Source: Belliella calami (GTDB taxonomy: Bacteria; Bacteroidota; Bacteroidia; Cytophagales; Cyclobacteriaceae). From it: a DNA stretch of 64,000 bases. The position numbers and the translations under genes were made by a program. Positions 28,305 to 37,485 of the stretch are shown one piece after another (position 1 is the first letter of the stretch; every line of letters begins with the position of its first letter). The notes beneath the pieces are model-generated. The model saw only the letters and a program-made list of their open reading frames with translations, was not told the origin of the DNA and did no database searches. The stretch covers positions 332,576 to 396,575 of the forward strand of contig NZ_JAKZGS010000002.1 of the NCBI RefSeq assembly GCF_022549695.1. Direction: 5' to 3'.

Positions 28305-30566
28305 TTACGCTCCTCCTTTGATTAAGTTCAAAGCAGAACCTGCCTTAAACCAACCAATTTGACCTGCATTGTAAGTATGATTCACTTTTATTTCATCCTT
28401 GCTTCCATCAGCGTGGTTCAAGACCACAGTCAATGGTAATCCTGGCGCAAAAGAATCCAAACCTACGATATCAATGTTATCATCTTCTTGAATCAAGTCA
28501 TAATCAGCTGGATTTGCAAAAGTCAAAGCCAACATTCCTTGTTTCTTCAAGTTTGTCTCGTGAATTCTGGCAAATGATTTCACCAAAATCGCTCTCACTC
28601 CTAGGAACCTTGGTTCCATAGCAGCATGCTCTCTTGAAGAACCTTCACCATAATTTTCGTCACCTACTACGATCGAACCTACACCAAACTGCTTATATTG
28701 TCTTTGTACATATGGCACTTCAGCATATTCACCATTAAGTTGGTTTTTGACTTTGTTAGTCTCTTCGTTGAAATAGTTCACTGCACCAATCAACATATTG
28801 TTGGAAATATTATCCAAGTGACCTCTAAATCTCAACCAAGGCCCTGCCATAGAAATGTGATCAGTCGTACATTTTCCTTTGGCTTTGATCAAAAGTTTCA
28901 AACCAGTCAAGTCTGTGCCTTCCCATGGAGCAAATGGCTCCAATAGTTGAAGTCTTTCAGAATTGACATCTACTATTACACTCACTTCAGATCCATTTTC
29001 AGCTGGTGCTTGATATCCAGCGTCCTCTACAGCAAAACCTTTTGTAGGAAGCTCCAATCCAGATGGCTCTTCAAGCTTCACTTGAACACCTTCTTCGTTT
29101 GTAAGGGAATCAGTCATTGGGTTGAAAGTCAAATCACCCGCGATTGCCAGAGCTGTTACGATTTCTGGAGAAGCTACAAATGAATGCGTATTTGGGTTTC
29201 CATCAGCTCTCTTTGCAAAGTTTCTATTGAAAGAAGTGATGATGGAATTTTTCTCTTGCTTCTCAGCACCATGTCTAGCCCACTGACCAATACAAGGACC
29301 ACAAGCATTTGCCAAAACTACTCCACCCATTTGATCAAAAATATTCAAGAAACCATCTCTTTCTACAGTAAATCTTACTTGCTCAGATCCTGGTGTGATG
29401 GTATATTCTGATTTGGCTACCAATTTTTTATCAACTGCTTGCTGAGCCAATGAAGCCGCACGGGAAATATCTTCATAAGAGGAGTTTGTACAAGAACCGA
29501 TCAAACCTACTTCCAATTTTGCAGGCCAGCCATTTTCTTTTACTGCAGCAGCAAATTTTGACAATGGCCAAGCCAAATCAGGTGTAAATGGTCCATTTAC
29601 ATGAGGCTCCAATTCAGAAAGATTTATTTCAATTACTTGGTCAAAATATTTCTCAGGATTAGCATATACTTCCTCATCTCCATTCAAATATTCTTTGATA
29701 CCATCAGCTAAGCTTACGATATCTGCTCTATCAGTGCCTTTTAGATAAGCCGCTGTTTTTTCATCATAACCAAAAATGGAAGTCGTCGCACCAATCTCAG
29801 CTCCCATATTACAAATTGTTCCTTTACCTGTTGCAGAAAGGGAATTTGCTCCTTCACCAAAATACTCAACAATAGCACCCGTTCCGCCTTTTACAGTAAG
29901 AATACCAGCTACTTTCAAAATCACATCTTTAGCGGAAGTCCAACCTGATAATTTACCAGTTAGTTTTACCCCGATCAATTTTGGGAATTTTAGTTCCCAA
30001 GGTAAGCCGGCCATTACATCACATGCATCTGCACCTCCTACACCAATTGCGATCATACCAAGCCCACCTGCATTAGGTGTATGTGAATCTGTACCGATCA
30101 TCATCCCTCCTGGGAATGCATAATTCTCAAGTACTACTTGGTGGATAATTCCAGCTCCTGGCTTCCAGAAACCAATACCGTATTTATTCGAAACTGAGGA
30201 TAAAAATTCATAAACCTCCCTGTTTTTGTCTTTTGCTTTTGTCAAATCAGCTACGGCTCCGACTTCAGCTTGGATCAAGTGATCACAATGTACTGTAGAT
30301 GGTACTGCTACTTGATCTCTTCCAGCTTGCATAAACTGCAAAAGTGCCATTTGAGCTGTTGCGTCTTGCATAGCAACTCTATCTGGCTGAAAATCAACAT
30401 AAGAAACTCCTCTTTCATAAGCTGATTTTGGATCACCTTCTGAGAGATGAGCGTATAATATTTTTTCTGTCAATGTAAGAGGTCTTCCCACTGCTTTTCT
30501 AGCAGCTGCTATCCTTGAAGGATATTTTTCATAGACCGCCTTAATCATTTCTATATCAAATGCCAT
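28305..30566 (-). CDS. Aconitate hydratase
   Basis: A 753-residue aconitase of the mitochondrial/AcnA-like type that interconverts citrate and isocitrate in the TCA cycle. The three Fe-S cysteines are visible: one in [11 protein letters not shown] and two in [10 protein letters not shown]. The C-terminal swivel domain has [17 protein letters not shown], with the conserved Ser-Arg. Length is normal for a single-chain enzyme. A clear terminator follows. The upstream 710-bp gap holds a decayed repeat (copy B). Confidence 0.95.
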   Translation of the reverse strand: MAFDIEMIKAVYEKYPSRIAAARKAVGRPLTLTEKILYAHLSEGDPKSAYERGVSYVDFQPDRVAMQDATAQMALLQFMQAGRDQVAVPSTVHCDHLIQAEVGAVADLTKAKDKNREVYEFLSSVSNKYGIGFWKPGAGIIHQVVLENYAFPGGMMIGTDSHTPNAGGLGMIAIGVGGADACDVMAGLPWELKFPKLIGVKLTGKLSGWTSAKDVILKVAGILTVKGGTGAIVEYFGEGANSLSATGKGTICNMGAEIGATTSIFGYDEKTAAYLKGTDRADIVSLADGIKEYLNGDEEVYANPEKYFDQVIEINLSELEPHVNGPFTPDLAWPLSKFAAAVKENGWPAKLEVGLIGSCTNSSYEDISRAASLAQQAVDKKLVAKSEYTITPGSEQVRFTVERDGFLNIFDQMGGVVLANACGPCIGQWARHGAEKQEKNSIITSFNRNFAKRADGNPNTHSFVASPEIVTALAIAGDLTFNPMTDSLTNEEGVQVKLEEPSGLELPTKGFAVEDAGYQAPAENGSEVSVIVDVNSERLQLLEPFAPWEGTDLTGLKLLIKAKGKCTTDHISMAGPWLRFRGHLDNISNNMLIGAVNYFNEETNKVKNQLNGEYAEVPYVQRQYKQFGVGSIVVGDENYGEGSSREHAAMEPRFLGVRAILVKSFARIHETNLKKQGMLALTFANPADYDLIQEDDNIDIVGLDSFAPGLPLTVVLNHADGSKDEIKVNHTYNAGQIGWFKAGSALNLIKGGA

Positions 30567-30775
30567 TGGAAATGTATGGTTTAGAGTGTTGATAAGGTTT
30601 ATTTAAATTGATCGCAAAGATAAAAAATTAGGGCAAAAATAGAAGCAAAAAGAAATTAGAGTTGGTAATTTATATAGACTATAAAAAAGGATCTTATCCT
30701 AGATTATCTTAAATTTTGGAGTTCTTTTAAAAGAATCGCATTAATAGACACCTTGTTAATTAAAGCTTTACATTT

Positions 30776-30946
30776 TATAATTAACCGCTTTCTTGCTCGT
30801 ATCTAAACAACAGGGTGTCGGATGCATGACTTGTGGCTCTGTTGACTGTGAATTGTTATATACACAACGGCCTACAAGTTATGGACGAGTATACATTGCT
30901 TTCAAAGCTACTTCTTATCTCATTAGCAACATTGCTAAAACAGGTA
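30776..30946 (-). repeat. Decayed MITE-like repeat, copy B
   Basis: Part of the 710-bp gap between aconitase and the sensor kinase. It aligns, with drift and an insertion of about 18 bp, to copy C: ccgctttcttgctcgtatc against ccgctttcttgcacgtagc, then gttgactgtgaattgtt against gttgactgtgagctgtt, then gcaacattgc. The outer inverted repeats are degraded and no target duplication is seen. The rest of the gap (30567-30775 and 30947-31276) is AT-rich; I saw no gene in it. Confidence 0.7.
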
Positions 30947-31276
30947 TTATTTGTAAGCCCAATTTCAAATCAGTATTCCTATTTAATTCAATTCTTACCT
31001 TAAATTCATGCTGCCACCCTTCCAATAACCGACCATTTTTTTAGGCAACTTTTAAGTGAAAATCAACTTTCCTGTTGCATTGCAGATAATTATATTCGAC
31101 TTTTTCAATTTAAAGATTCAGTATTTGAATTTTCTTTTTTTCACATCTTTATCAAAAGTCTAATTAATGGCTTTAATATTGCTAAAATATGCCCGAACAA
31201 TTAAGAAAACCAACAGTTTTAAGTTTTCGTAAATTAGCCCTAAAAATAAAGAATTGAATAATTCTCCAGAAAATAA

Positions 31277-33046
31277 ATGAATCTTGAATTTAATGTTTTT
31301 TCTTTAACACTTCTTATTTCTGGACTGATCGTAACAGTTTTATCATCCATTATTATCTTTAAGTTAAGTGATTATGTGAGATGGTTTGCATTTACAATGC
31401 TGTTTGTATCTATTTGGTCTATAGCTTATGGTTTTGAACTAGCAAGCATATCTTTAGATTCTATGCTTTTTTGGATAAAAATCGAATACATTGGAATAGC
31501 TTTGACTCCAGCTTCTTGGCTATGGTTTTGTTTCAAATATTCAGGACTGGAAAAATGGCAAACAAAAAAATCATTTTTCTTAATTTCGATTATTCCATTG
31601 ACAACTTACCTGATGGTTTTCACAAATGAATACCATTCATTTTATTATGAAAGTGTAGAAGTTTTCGTGAATGGTCCTTTCCCTTTGTTAAAAATTACAC
31701 CTGGCCCATGGTATTATGTGCATATGGTCTATTTTTACATCACTCTAGGTATTGGTAATTTTATTTTGTTCAGTAGGTTCAAAAACACAGAACCAATCTT
31801 CAGAAAGCAGACATACATCATTATAGCGAGCGGTCTCCTCCCATGGATTATCAACATGATGTATCTATTGGGCTACAGACCATTTGAACTCATAGATTTG
31901 ACTCCTTATTCTTTTCTATTTCTGTATATTGTTATAGGGTTAGGGCTTTTGAAATTTGACCTTTTTGACATAAAACCAATCGCAAGAGACAGGGTGATAT
32001 TTGCAATGACCACGGGTATAATGGTTCTCGACCCAAAGAATAGAGTTATAGATTTCAACCCATCCATGTTGAGGATATTGGGCAACCCTAAAAAAAACCT
32101 AATTGGGGAATCTATCAAGAGCATTTTTTGTGATTATGATGAAATAATCATCAGGGCATATGCACAACAAAAATGTGTAATAGATATGCGCATGCACTTT
32201 TCGTTTACTCAGAGGAATTTCAATATCAAATTCATCCCTCTTCAAAATAACAAAAGTATTTTTAGTGGCTTACTACTTCAGTTTGATGATGTAACTGAAG
32301 AAAAAAACATCAAAGAAAAACTAATTGAGCAAACCAATGAGCTTCAAAAATTAAATAATCTAAAAGACAAGTTGTTTTCAATTATTTCCCACGATTTGAA
32401 AGGGCCTATTTTAGGGATAAGGGATTTAATCAAACTGACAGCTGATGGCACTATAAGCCAAGAAGAGTTTACCAACATACTACCAGAAGTTTCCAAAAAT
32501 ATGGATTCGGTATCTCTTCTTCTAGAGAACTTATTAGCTTGGACTTCAACTCAGTTGAAGGGAGAATTTGTAGACAAGAAAAAATTTAATCTCACAAAAC
32601 TAATAAATCAGCAGTATTTACTTTTTGAAAATTTGGCAAAAGAAAAGAATATTGAGTTTGAAATAAAAGTTGAAAACGACCTATTTGTGTTTGCAGACAA
32701 GCATATGATAGATCTAGTTATCAGAAACTTGATTAGCAATTCATTGAAATTTTCAAACAATGGTGATTTGATTTCTATTCAAGCCACCCAAAAAGAAAAT
32801 GAAGTACAAGTAAAAATCATAGATACAGGCGCTGGTATCGCTCAAGAAAACCTGGAAAAACTTGAAAAGGGATTAAGTTTTACTACCACTGGTTTGAGAA
32901 ACGAGACGGGGACAGGCCTAGGTTTGATCCTTGTAAGAGATTATATCGGAAAAAATGGCGGAGTTTTGCAGATTGAAAGCGAACTGAATTTAGGCAGCAA
33001 GTTTGAATTTTCCCTCCCACTTATAAATGAGGAAGTATCACTTTAA
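31277..33046 (+). CDS. Sensor histidine kinase with 7TM N-terminal domain
   Basis: A 589-residue membrane kinase. Residues 1-225 hold seven hydrophobic helices of the His_kinase_7TM type (the LKFDLFDIKPIARD end is a usual border). A short PAS-like domain (about 230-330, VLDPKNRVIDFNPSMLRILG) is followed by a coiled stretch and the dimerisation domain with H-box ISHDLKGPI (phospho-His 372). The ATPase domain has IDTGAGI and GTGLGL. No receiver domain or response regulator is adjacent. It converges with the acyl-CoA reductase gene and overlaps it by 9 bp. Confidence 0.92.
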   Translation: MNLEFNVFSLTLLISGLIVTVLSSIIIFKLSDYVRWFAFTMLFVSIWSIAYGFELASISLDSMLFWIKIEYIGIALTPASWLWFCFKYSGLEKWQTKKSFFLISIIPLTTYLMVFTNEYHSFYYESVEVFVNGPFPLLKITPGPWYYVHMVYFYITLGIGNFILFSRFKNTEPIFRKQTYIIIASGLLPWIINMMYLLGYRPFELIDLTPYSFLFLYIVIGLGLLKFDLFDIKPIARDRVIFAMTTGIMVLDPKNRVIDFNPSMLRILGNPKKNLIGESIKSIFCDYDEIIIRAYAQQKCVIDMRMHFSFTQRNFNIKFIPLQNNKSIFSGLLLQFDDVTEEKNIKEKLIEQTNELQKLNNLKDKLFSIISHDLKGPILGIRDLIKLTADGTISQEEFTNILPEVSKNMDSVSLLLENLLAWTSTQLKGEFVDKKKFNLTKLINQQYLLFENLAKEKNIEFEIKVENDLFVFADKHMIDLVIRNLISNSLKFSNNGDLISIQATQKENEVQVKIIDTGAGIAQENLEKLEKGLSFTTTGLRNETGTGLGLILVRDYIGKNGGVLQIESELNLGSKFEFSLPLINEEVSL

Positions 33047-34054
33047 TTCTACTAAGAATTGTAATGTGTCGATACCATCAGCATAATCTTCAAGATTCGG
33101 GTTTTGCGCCAAACCAAAACCTGTACTCCCAAAGTACCATTCATCTTTACTGACAATGCATTGAATTTTATCTTTTATTATCGAAAGATCTGAGCTTAGG
33201 GAACCTATGCTCTCATAAATTTCAAAATACAAGACTGAAATGGGTGAAACCAAATCCTTGCTTTCTTTCAATAAAAGGAAGCCATTATCAAGATGATCCT
33301 CACCATTTACCAAGTAAATAGATTTATTGTAATCATAATTATTGATGTATTTGTGGTTGCTGGCGATAATTTGAAATCCATTTATAGCATCCAAAAAATC
33401 GATCAAAACACTTTTATTGGGTACATAAATTTTTGACACATTTCTACATCCTAATCCAAAATATTGAAATATATCTTTTGCCAAGGCAACAAAGTCTTCA
33501 GTTTTTTCATTGCCATTCAAAATACCTATGGAAGTTCTATTCTTTCTTATTATACTAGGATATTTGCCAAAGTAATAATTGAAATATCTAGCCGAATTAT
33601 CACTTCCTGTGGCAATGTAAGCATCTTTTTGTTTAAGCATTTCCTCAAATCTGATAAAATCCTCAAACAGTGGCTGAATGGAAATCAATTCATTTGTGAG
33701 CCACTTTATCAAAACAGAATCTGAAGAGCTAAGTTTAACTGAGGCTATATGGCCCGAAATCAAAACACACAAAAGATCATGAAAACCTACAGCCGGAATA
33801 TTTCCTGCCATAAGGATCCCAATTTGCTTGGGTTGCAGAATTTCTTCAATTGAGTAATTCTTTACCCAATTGCGAAGATTTTCCAAATTCAAAAAAATCA
33901 CCAAACCTTCCAAAGCTGACTTGGTATGTTCGGAAGTAAACCAACTGTTATTATTCTCAACTCTCCACGCCAGCGCTTCAAATTCATCAGATTTGAGGTT
34001 GATTATTTTTTTTCCTAATTGATCGAAGGCTAAAATTCTTTCTTCTAATGTCAT
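33038..34054 (-). CDS. LuxC-like acyl-CoA reductase
   Basis: A 338-residue protein of the LuxC fatty acyl-CoA reductase family (aldehyde dehydrogenase superfamily). It shows the NAD(P)-binding and core pattern ILMAGNIPAVGFHDLLCVLISGH and VKLSSSDSVLI, then KNRTSIGILNG and FGLGCRNVSKIYVP, where the Cys (about residue 221) fits the catalytic position. It would reduce an acyl-CoA or acyl-ACP to an aldehyde. The start at 34054 (ATG, MTLEER) is preferred over an upstream TTG. It is divergent from a ferredoxin, suggesting a paired redox function. No lux luciferase genes are nearby. Confidence 0.85.
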   Translation of the reverse strand: MTLEERILAFDQLGKKIINLKSDEFEALAWRVENNNSWFTSEHTKSALEGLVIFLNLENLRNWVKNYSIEEILQPKQIGILMAGNIPAVGFHDLLCVLISGHIASVKLSSSDSVLIKWLTNELISIQPLFEDFIRFEEMLKQKDAYIATGSDNSARYFNYYFGKYPSIIRKNRTSIGILNGNEKTEDFVALAKDIFQYFGLGCRNVSKIYVPNKSVLIDFLDAINGFQIIASNHKYINNYDYNKSIYLVNGEDHLDNGFLLLKESKDLVSPISVLYFEIYESIGSLSSDLSIIKDKIQCIVSKDEWYFGSTGFGLAQNPNLEDYADGIDTLQFLVELK

Positions 34055-34145
34055 TTCACTATCTTTGAAGCGCAAAGTTATCTTATTTAGGAGAAAAAAA
34101 TCTTAGTTAGATTAAATATAAATTATTTAGCATAACAACTTTTTG

Positions 34146-34177
34146 TTGGTGGTTATGTTATTTGCGTATTAATTTTG
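34146..34177 (+). promoter_or_regulatory. Bacteroidota-type promoter of the ferredoxin gene
   Basis: TTG at 34146-34148 and TAATTTTG at 34170-34177 are spaced by 21 bp, matching the -33 TTG and -7 TAnnTTTG pattern. The start codon is at 34209. An imperfect inverted repeat (cataacaac/gttggtggttatg, 34131-34157) overlaps the -33 side and could be an operator. Confidence 0.55.
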
Positions 34178-34208
34178 AATGAAAATAATAAAAAAACAAA
34201 AATAAGCC

Positions 34209-34556
34209 ATGGCAATAATGATTACGGATGAATGCATCAATTGTGGTGCATGTGAACCAGAATGTCCGAATACAGCAATATATGAAGGTGGGATTGAGTG
34301 GTCTTGGGCAGGTGGTACTACTTTAAAAGAAGTAACACTTCCAGATGGTTCAGTAATAGATGCAACAGAGAAACAAGAACCAGTTTCAGATGAGTTCTAT
34401 TATATAGTTACTGAGAAATGTACTGAATGTACTGGATTTCATGAGGAGCCCCAGTGTGCAGCAGTATGTCCTGTAGACTGCTGTGTGGATGATCCTGATC
34501 ACCGTGAAACAGAAGAAACACTTCTTGAAAAGAAAGTATTCATGCATGGAGAATAA
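34209..34556 (+). CDS. 4Fe-4S dicluster ferredoxin
   Basis: A 115-residue two-cluster ferredoxin. The first set is CINCGACEPECP and the second is CTECTGFHEEPQCAAVCPVDCC; the insertion in the second cluster is typical of the YfhL/Chromatium ferredoxin group. It carries one electron per cluster at low potential. It is divergent from the LuxC-like reductase with a 154-bp gap, so it may deliver electrons to that pathway (inference). Its stop lies in a terminator. Confidence 0.94.
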   Translation: MAIMITDECINCGACEPECPNTAIYEGGIEWSWAGGTTLKEVTLPDGSVIDATEKQEPVSDEFYYIVTEKCTECTGFHEEPQCAAVCPVDCCVDDPDHRETEETLLEKKVFMHGE

Positions 34557-34579
34557 AAGAGGGCAAGCCCTCTTTTATT
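34552..34579 (+). terminator. Terminator overlapping the ferredoxin stop
   Basis: The inverted repeat aataaaagaggg / ccctcttttatt closes around a 4-nt loop; the stop codon lies inside the left arm. The T run is short. Confidence 0.75.
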
Positions 34580-34668
34580 GATTTTGGGCAGATTCAATTG
34601 ATTTTAAACAGTTTATAGATAAAATTCAGCATGTTATGTAAAAAAACTGAATTAGCTATTGAATTTCT

Positions 34669-35064
34669 ATGATGAATTCATTTATCTTGCCTCCTGATTT
34701 AATTCCTAAATACAAACAACAAAAACTTAGGGCTGTGGAAGACAACAGAGGAAATGACAGAGAAGAGATCTTCTCGAAGAGAGTAAAGGCTGGTAAGAGA
34801 ACCTACTTCTTTGATGTAAAATCAACCAGATCAAACGATTATTATCTTACAATCACAGAAAGTAAAAGAAGAATGAATGGTGATTCGTTCACTTTTGAAA
34901 AACACAAGATTTTCCTTTACAAAGAAGATTTCGGGAAATTTATCGAAGCTTTGCAAGGTGCTGTAGATCATGTAAAAACTGACCTTTTACCTGATTTTGA
35001 TTTCTCTCAGTTTGATGAGCAAGAAACAGAATCTGAATATGATGATGAACTGAAGTGGGATTAA
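34669..35064 (+). CDS. DUF3276 (PUR-alpha-like) nucleic-acid-binding protein
   Basis: A 131-residue protein of the PUR family, conserved across Bacteroidota and related to Borrelia PurA. The core REEIFSKRVKAGKRTYFFDVK (about residues 31-50) and YYLTITESKRR followed by FEKHKIFLYKEDF are the conserved beta-strand elements that bind single-stranded DNA or RNA. The tail is acidic. It may act on translation or transcription; there is no direct evidence. It is followed by a structured region. Confidence 0.9.
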   Translation: MMNSFILPPDLIPKYKQQKLRAVEDNRGNDREEIFSKRVKAGKRTYFFDVKSTRSNDYYLTITESKRRMNGDSFTFEKHKIFLYKEDFGKFIEALQGAVDHVKTDLLPDFDFSQFDEQETESEYDDELKWD

Positions 35065-35181
35065 TCCACTTCTGAACCCTCATATCATAACCGAGAAAGA
35101 AACTAAGAATAGACAATAAAATTGTCTATATTAGGAAGATGCACCCTCATCTTTCGTTGGTTTCTTTCTCTTTTTTATTTT
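35049..35181 (+). promoter_or_regulatory. Three-way-junction-like structure before the second AI-2E family gene
   Basis: An outer stem of 11 perfect base pairs (gagaaagaaac 35093-35103 with gtttctttctc 35160-35170) encloses two hairpins: atagacaat-aaa-attgtctat at 35109-35129 and gaagatg with catctt at about 35134-35155. A run ttttttatttt follows (35171-35181), and the start codon is at 35187. A further small hairpin covers the DUF3276 stop (35052-35072). It may be an unusual terminator or a leader controlling the transporter gene. Confidence 0.55.
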
Positions 35182-35186
35182 GATCC

Positions 35187-36269
35187 ATGAAAAAAGTATT
35201 CATTTATGTTTCAATTTTCACCATTCTATTATTTGTAATAGGTTGGTACTTTTCCAATATTGCTTTTTATGTTGTATTTTCAATAATCCTATCGGCGGTA
35301 CTCCGACCCCTGACCAACCGAATAAATTCTATCCACCTTATGGGAAGACACATTCCAAGGTGGTTTGCAGTTATTGTTTCTTTTTTTGTTATAGTAAATT
35401 TAATTGTTATAGCAGGGCTGTTGTTTGTACCGTTAATAAGCACACAGATACAAGTTATTGCTACATATGATTTAGAATTTTTGTACGAACAAATACAGAA
35501 TCCTGCAGGAAAAGTTGAGGACTTGCTCATTAGGTATCAATTAATCAAAAGTGAGCCGGGGTTCCTGATCAAGCAAGTAAGAGAAAACTTAATTTCCAGC
35601 TTTAACATTATCAATATCCAAGGATTTGTAAATACTGTTGTAAGCACTACAAGCAATATTCTAATTGGAGTAATGGCAATCACATTTATCACTTTTTTTC
35701 TTTTGCTCGAAAACGGATTACTCAGGAGAAACATTATTAACTTGGTTCCAAATTCCTATTTTGAGCTCTATGTATCTACTTTCAACAAGATTGAAATGTT
35801 GCTGTCCTACTATTTGATAGGATTGCTGATACAAATGTCAGCGATCTTTACCATAGCATCAGTTGGTTTGTCAATTTTGGGGATAGAGTACGCATTGACT
35901 ATTGCATTCTTTGCAGCAGTTGCCAACTTGATCCCATACGCTGGACCTATTTTAGGGGCTACATTTGGTGTATTGGTTGGATTGACTACATCGAGTTTTG
36001 GTGAATCTACCGATGTCACATTGTTTATTATCAAGATTCTATCAGTTTTTTCGGTAGTTCAATTGACCGACAACATCATTTTACAGCCTTTGATTTTCTC
36101 TAAATCTGTAAAAGCGCATCCACTTGAGATATTTGTTGTTATCTTTGCGGGAGCAAAAATCGCTGGGATTCCTGGAATGATCTTCGCAATACCAGTTTAT
36201 ACCGTCTTTAGAGTAGCAATCATGGAATTCTACAAAGGGTATAAAGCATATAAAATATTTAAATTATAA
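35187..36269 (+). CDS. AI-2E family transporter (second)
   Basis: A 360-residue permease of the same family as the one at 21903, with helices VFIYVSIFTILLFVIGWYF at the start and the family hallmark AFFAAVANLIPYAGPILGATFG in the C-terminal half. The match to the first copy is loose, so they are not a recent duplication. It begins just after the structured leader and is followed 10 bp later by ychF, hinting at cotranscription. Substrate unknown. Confidence 0.9.
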   Translation: MKKVFIYVSIFTILLFVIGWYFSNIAFYVVFSIILSAVLRPLTNRINSIHLMGRHIPRWFAVIVSFFVIVNLIVIAGLLFVPLISTQIQVIATYDLEFLYEQIQNPAGKVEDLLIRYQLIKSEPGFLIKQVRENLISSFNIINIQGFVNTVVSTTSNILIGVMAITFITFFLLLENGLLRRNIINLVPNSYFELYVSTFNKIEMLLSYYLIGLLIQMSAIFTIASVGLSILGIEYALTIAFFAAVANLIPYAGPILGATFGVLVGLTTSSFGESTDVTLFIIKILSVFSVVQLTDNIILQPLIFSKSVKAHPLEIFVVIFAGAKIAGIPGMIFAIPVYTVFRVAIMEFYKGYKAYKIFKL

Positions 36270-36279
36270 AAAATTCATA

Positions 36280-37377
36280 ATGGCTTTACAGTGTGGCATC
36301 GTTGGATTACCCAATGTTGGAAAATCAACCCTATTTAATGCTTTATCAAGTGCAAAAGCGGAAGCAGCAAATTTCCCTTTCTGTACAATCGAACCAAATG
36401 TCGGTGTCGTAACAGTACCAGACAGAAGACTTCAAATTCTCGAAAATCTTGTTTCTCCCCAACGTGTATTACCTACGGTAATTGAGTTTGTGGATATCGC
36501 TGGCCTTGTGAAAGGAGCGAGTAAAGGAGAGGGGCTTGGTAATAAATTTTTGGCAAATATCAGAGAAGTTGATGCCATTATTCATGTAATCAGATGTTTC
36601 AATGACGACAATATTGTGCATGTGGCAGGGGGTGTCGATCCTGTATTCGACAAAGAAGTGATTGATACAGAGCTTCAGTTGAAAGACTTGGAGTCTGTAG
36701 AAAAGAAAATCCAGAAAGTCGAAAAAATCGCCAAATCAGGAGATGCTAAGGCTAGAAAAGAATTGGAGACTTTGATGCTGTTCAAAAACGCATTGGTAGG
36801 TGGAAAAAATGCTCGGGCAGTAGATGTGGAAAAAGAAGATTTGGAAGCTGTGAGAGACTTACATCTTTTGACAATAAAACCTGTATTGTATGTCGCTAAT
36901 GTTGACGAAGAAAGTATCTTGACAGGAAATGAGTTTGTAGAAAAATTAAAGGAAGAAGTTAAAGAAGAAAATGCTGAGGTTATCATTTTGTGTGCGGCTT
37001 TGGAAGCGCAGATAGCAGAATTTGAAGATGCTGACGAAAAGGCAATGTTCCTTTCAGAATACGGATTGGAAGAAAGCGGACTGAACAGATTGATAGCTGG
37101 AGCTTACTCTCTCCTTAATTTAATTACCTATTTTACGGCCGGAGTACAAGAAGTTAGGGCATGGACGATAAAAAAAGGCTGGAAAGCTCCACAAGCCGCA
37201 GGTGTAATTCACACTGACTTCGAAAGAGGATTTATCAAGGCAGAAGTGATCAAACTACCTGAATATGAAAAGTTTAAAACAGAAGCTGCATGTAGGGAAA
37301 ATGGTAAAATAGCTATCGAAGGTAAAGAATATATTGTCCAAGATGGTGATATTATGCATTTTAGGTTCAATGTATGA
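36280..37377 (+). CDS. ychF: Redox-regulated ATPase YchF (OLA1 family)
   Basis: A 365-residue TRAFAC-class P-loop ATPase that binds ribosomes and responds to oxidative stress in other bacteria. G1 is GLPNVGKST (residues 8-16), G3 is DIAGLVKGASKGEGLGN, and the N-x-x-E replaces the usual NKxD (VANVDEES), which explains preference for ATP over GTP. The C-terminal TGS domain includes TIKKGWKAPQAAGVIHTDFERGFIKAEV. It sits just before the orphan Cas6-like gene. Confidence 0.95.
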   Translation: MALQCGIVGLPNVGKSTLFNALSSAKAEAANFPFCTIEPNVGVVTVPDRRLQILENLVSPQRVLPTVIEFVDIAGLVKGASKGEGLGNKFLANIREVDAIIHVIRCFNDDNIVHVAGGVDPVFDKEVIDTELQLKDLESVEKKIQKVEKIAKSGDAKARKELETLMLFKNALVGGKNARAVDVEKEDLEAVRDLHLLTIKPVLYVANVDEESILTGNEFVEKLKEEVKEENAEVIILCAALEAQIAEFEDADEKAMFLSEYGLEESGLNRLIAGAYSLLNLITYFTAGVQEVRAWTIKKGWKAPQAAGVIHTDFERGFIKAEVIKLPEYEKFKTEAACRENGKIAIEGKEYIVQDGDIMHFRFNV

Positions 37378-37383
37378 TAAAAC

Positions 37384-37406
37384 TTTGAAAAAAATTTGTA
37401 CTTTTG
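37384..37406 (+). promoter_or_regulatory. Possible promoter of the Cas6-like gene
   Basis: TACTTTTG at 37399-37406 matches the -7 box TAnnTTTG. A TTTG lies at 37384-37387, but with only 11 bp between, shorter than the usual gap. It would give a leader of about 75 nt. Confidence 0.45.
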
Positions 37407-37485
37407 CAAGAACCCGTAATTAAAAAACACAAATCAAATTATCAATTCAAATTAATTAATTGTTTCAATTTTATTTTTAAAAACT

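Noticed and set aside
30793-31044. Open frame of 83 codons in the gap before the 7TM kinase
   Set aside because: It lies on the decayed repeat copy B, has no good start and matches no family.
34055-34075. Longer start of the acyl-CoA reductase
   Set aside because: It depends on TTG; the ATG at 34054 is the better start.
21903-36269. Quorum-sensing role from the AI-2E family name
   Set aside because: The family has diverse transporters, and no luxS or autoinducer genes are in the window.
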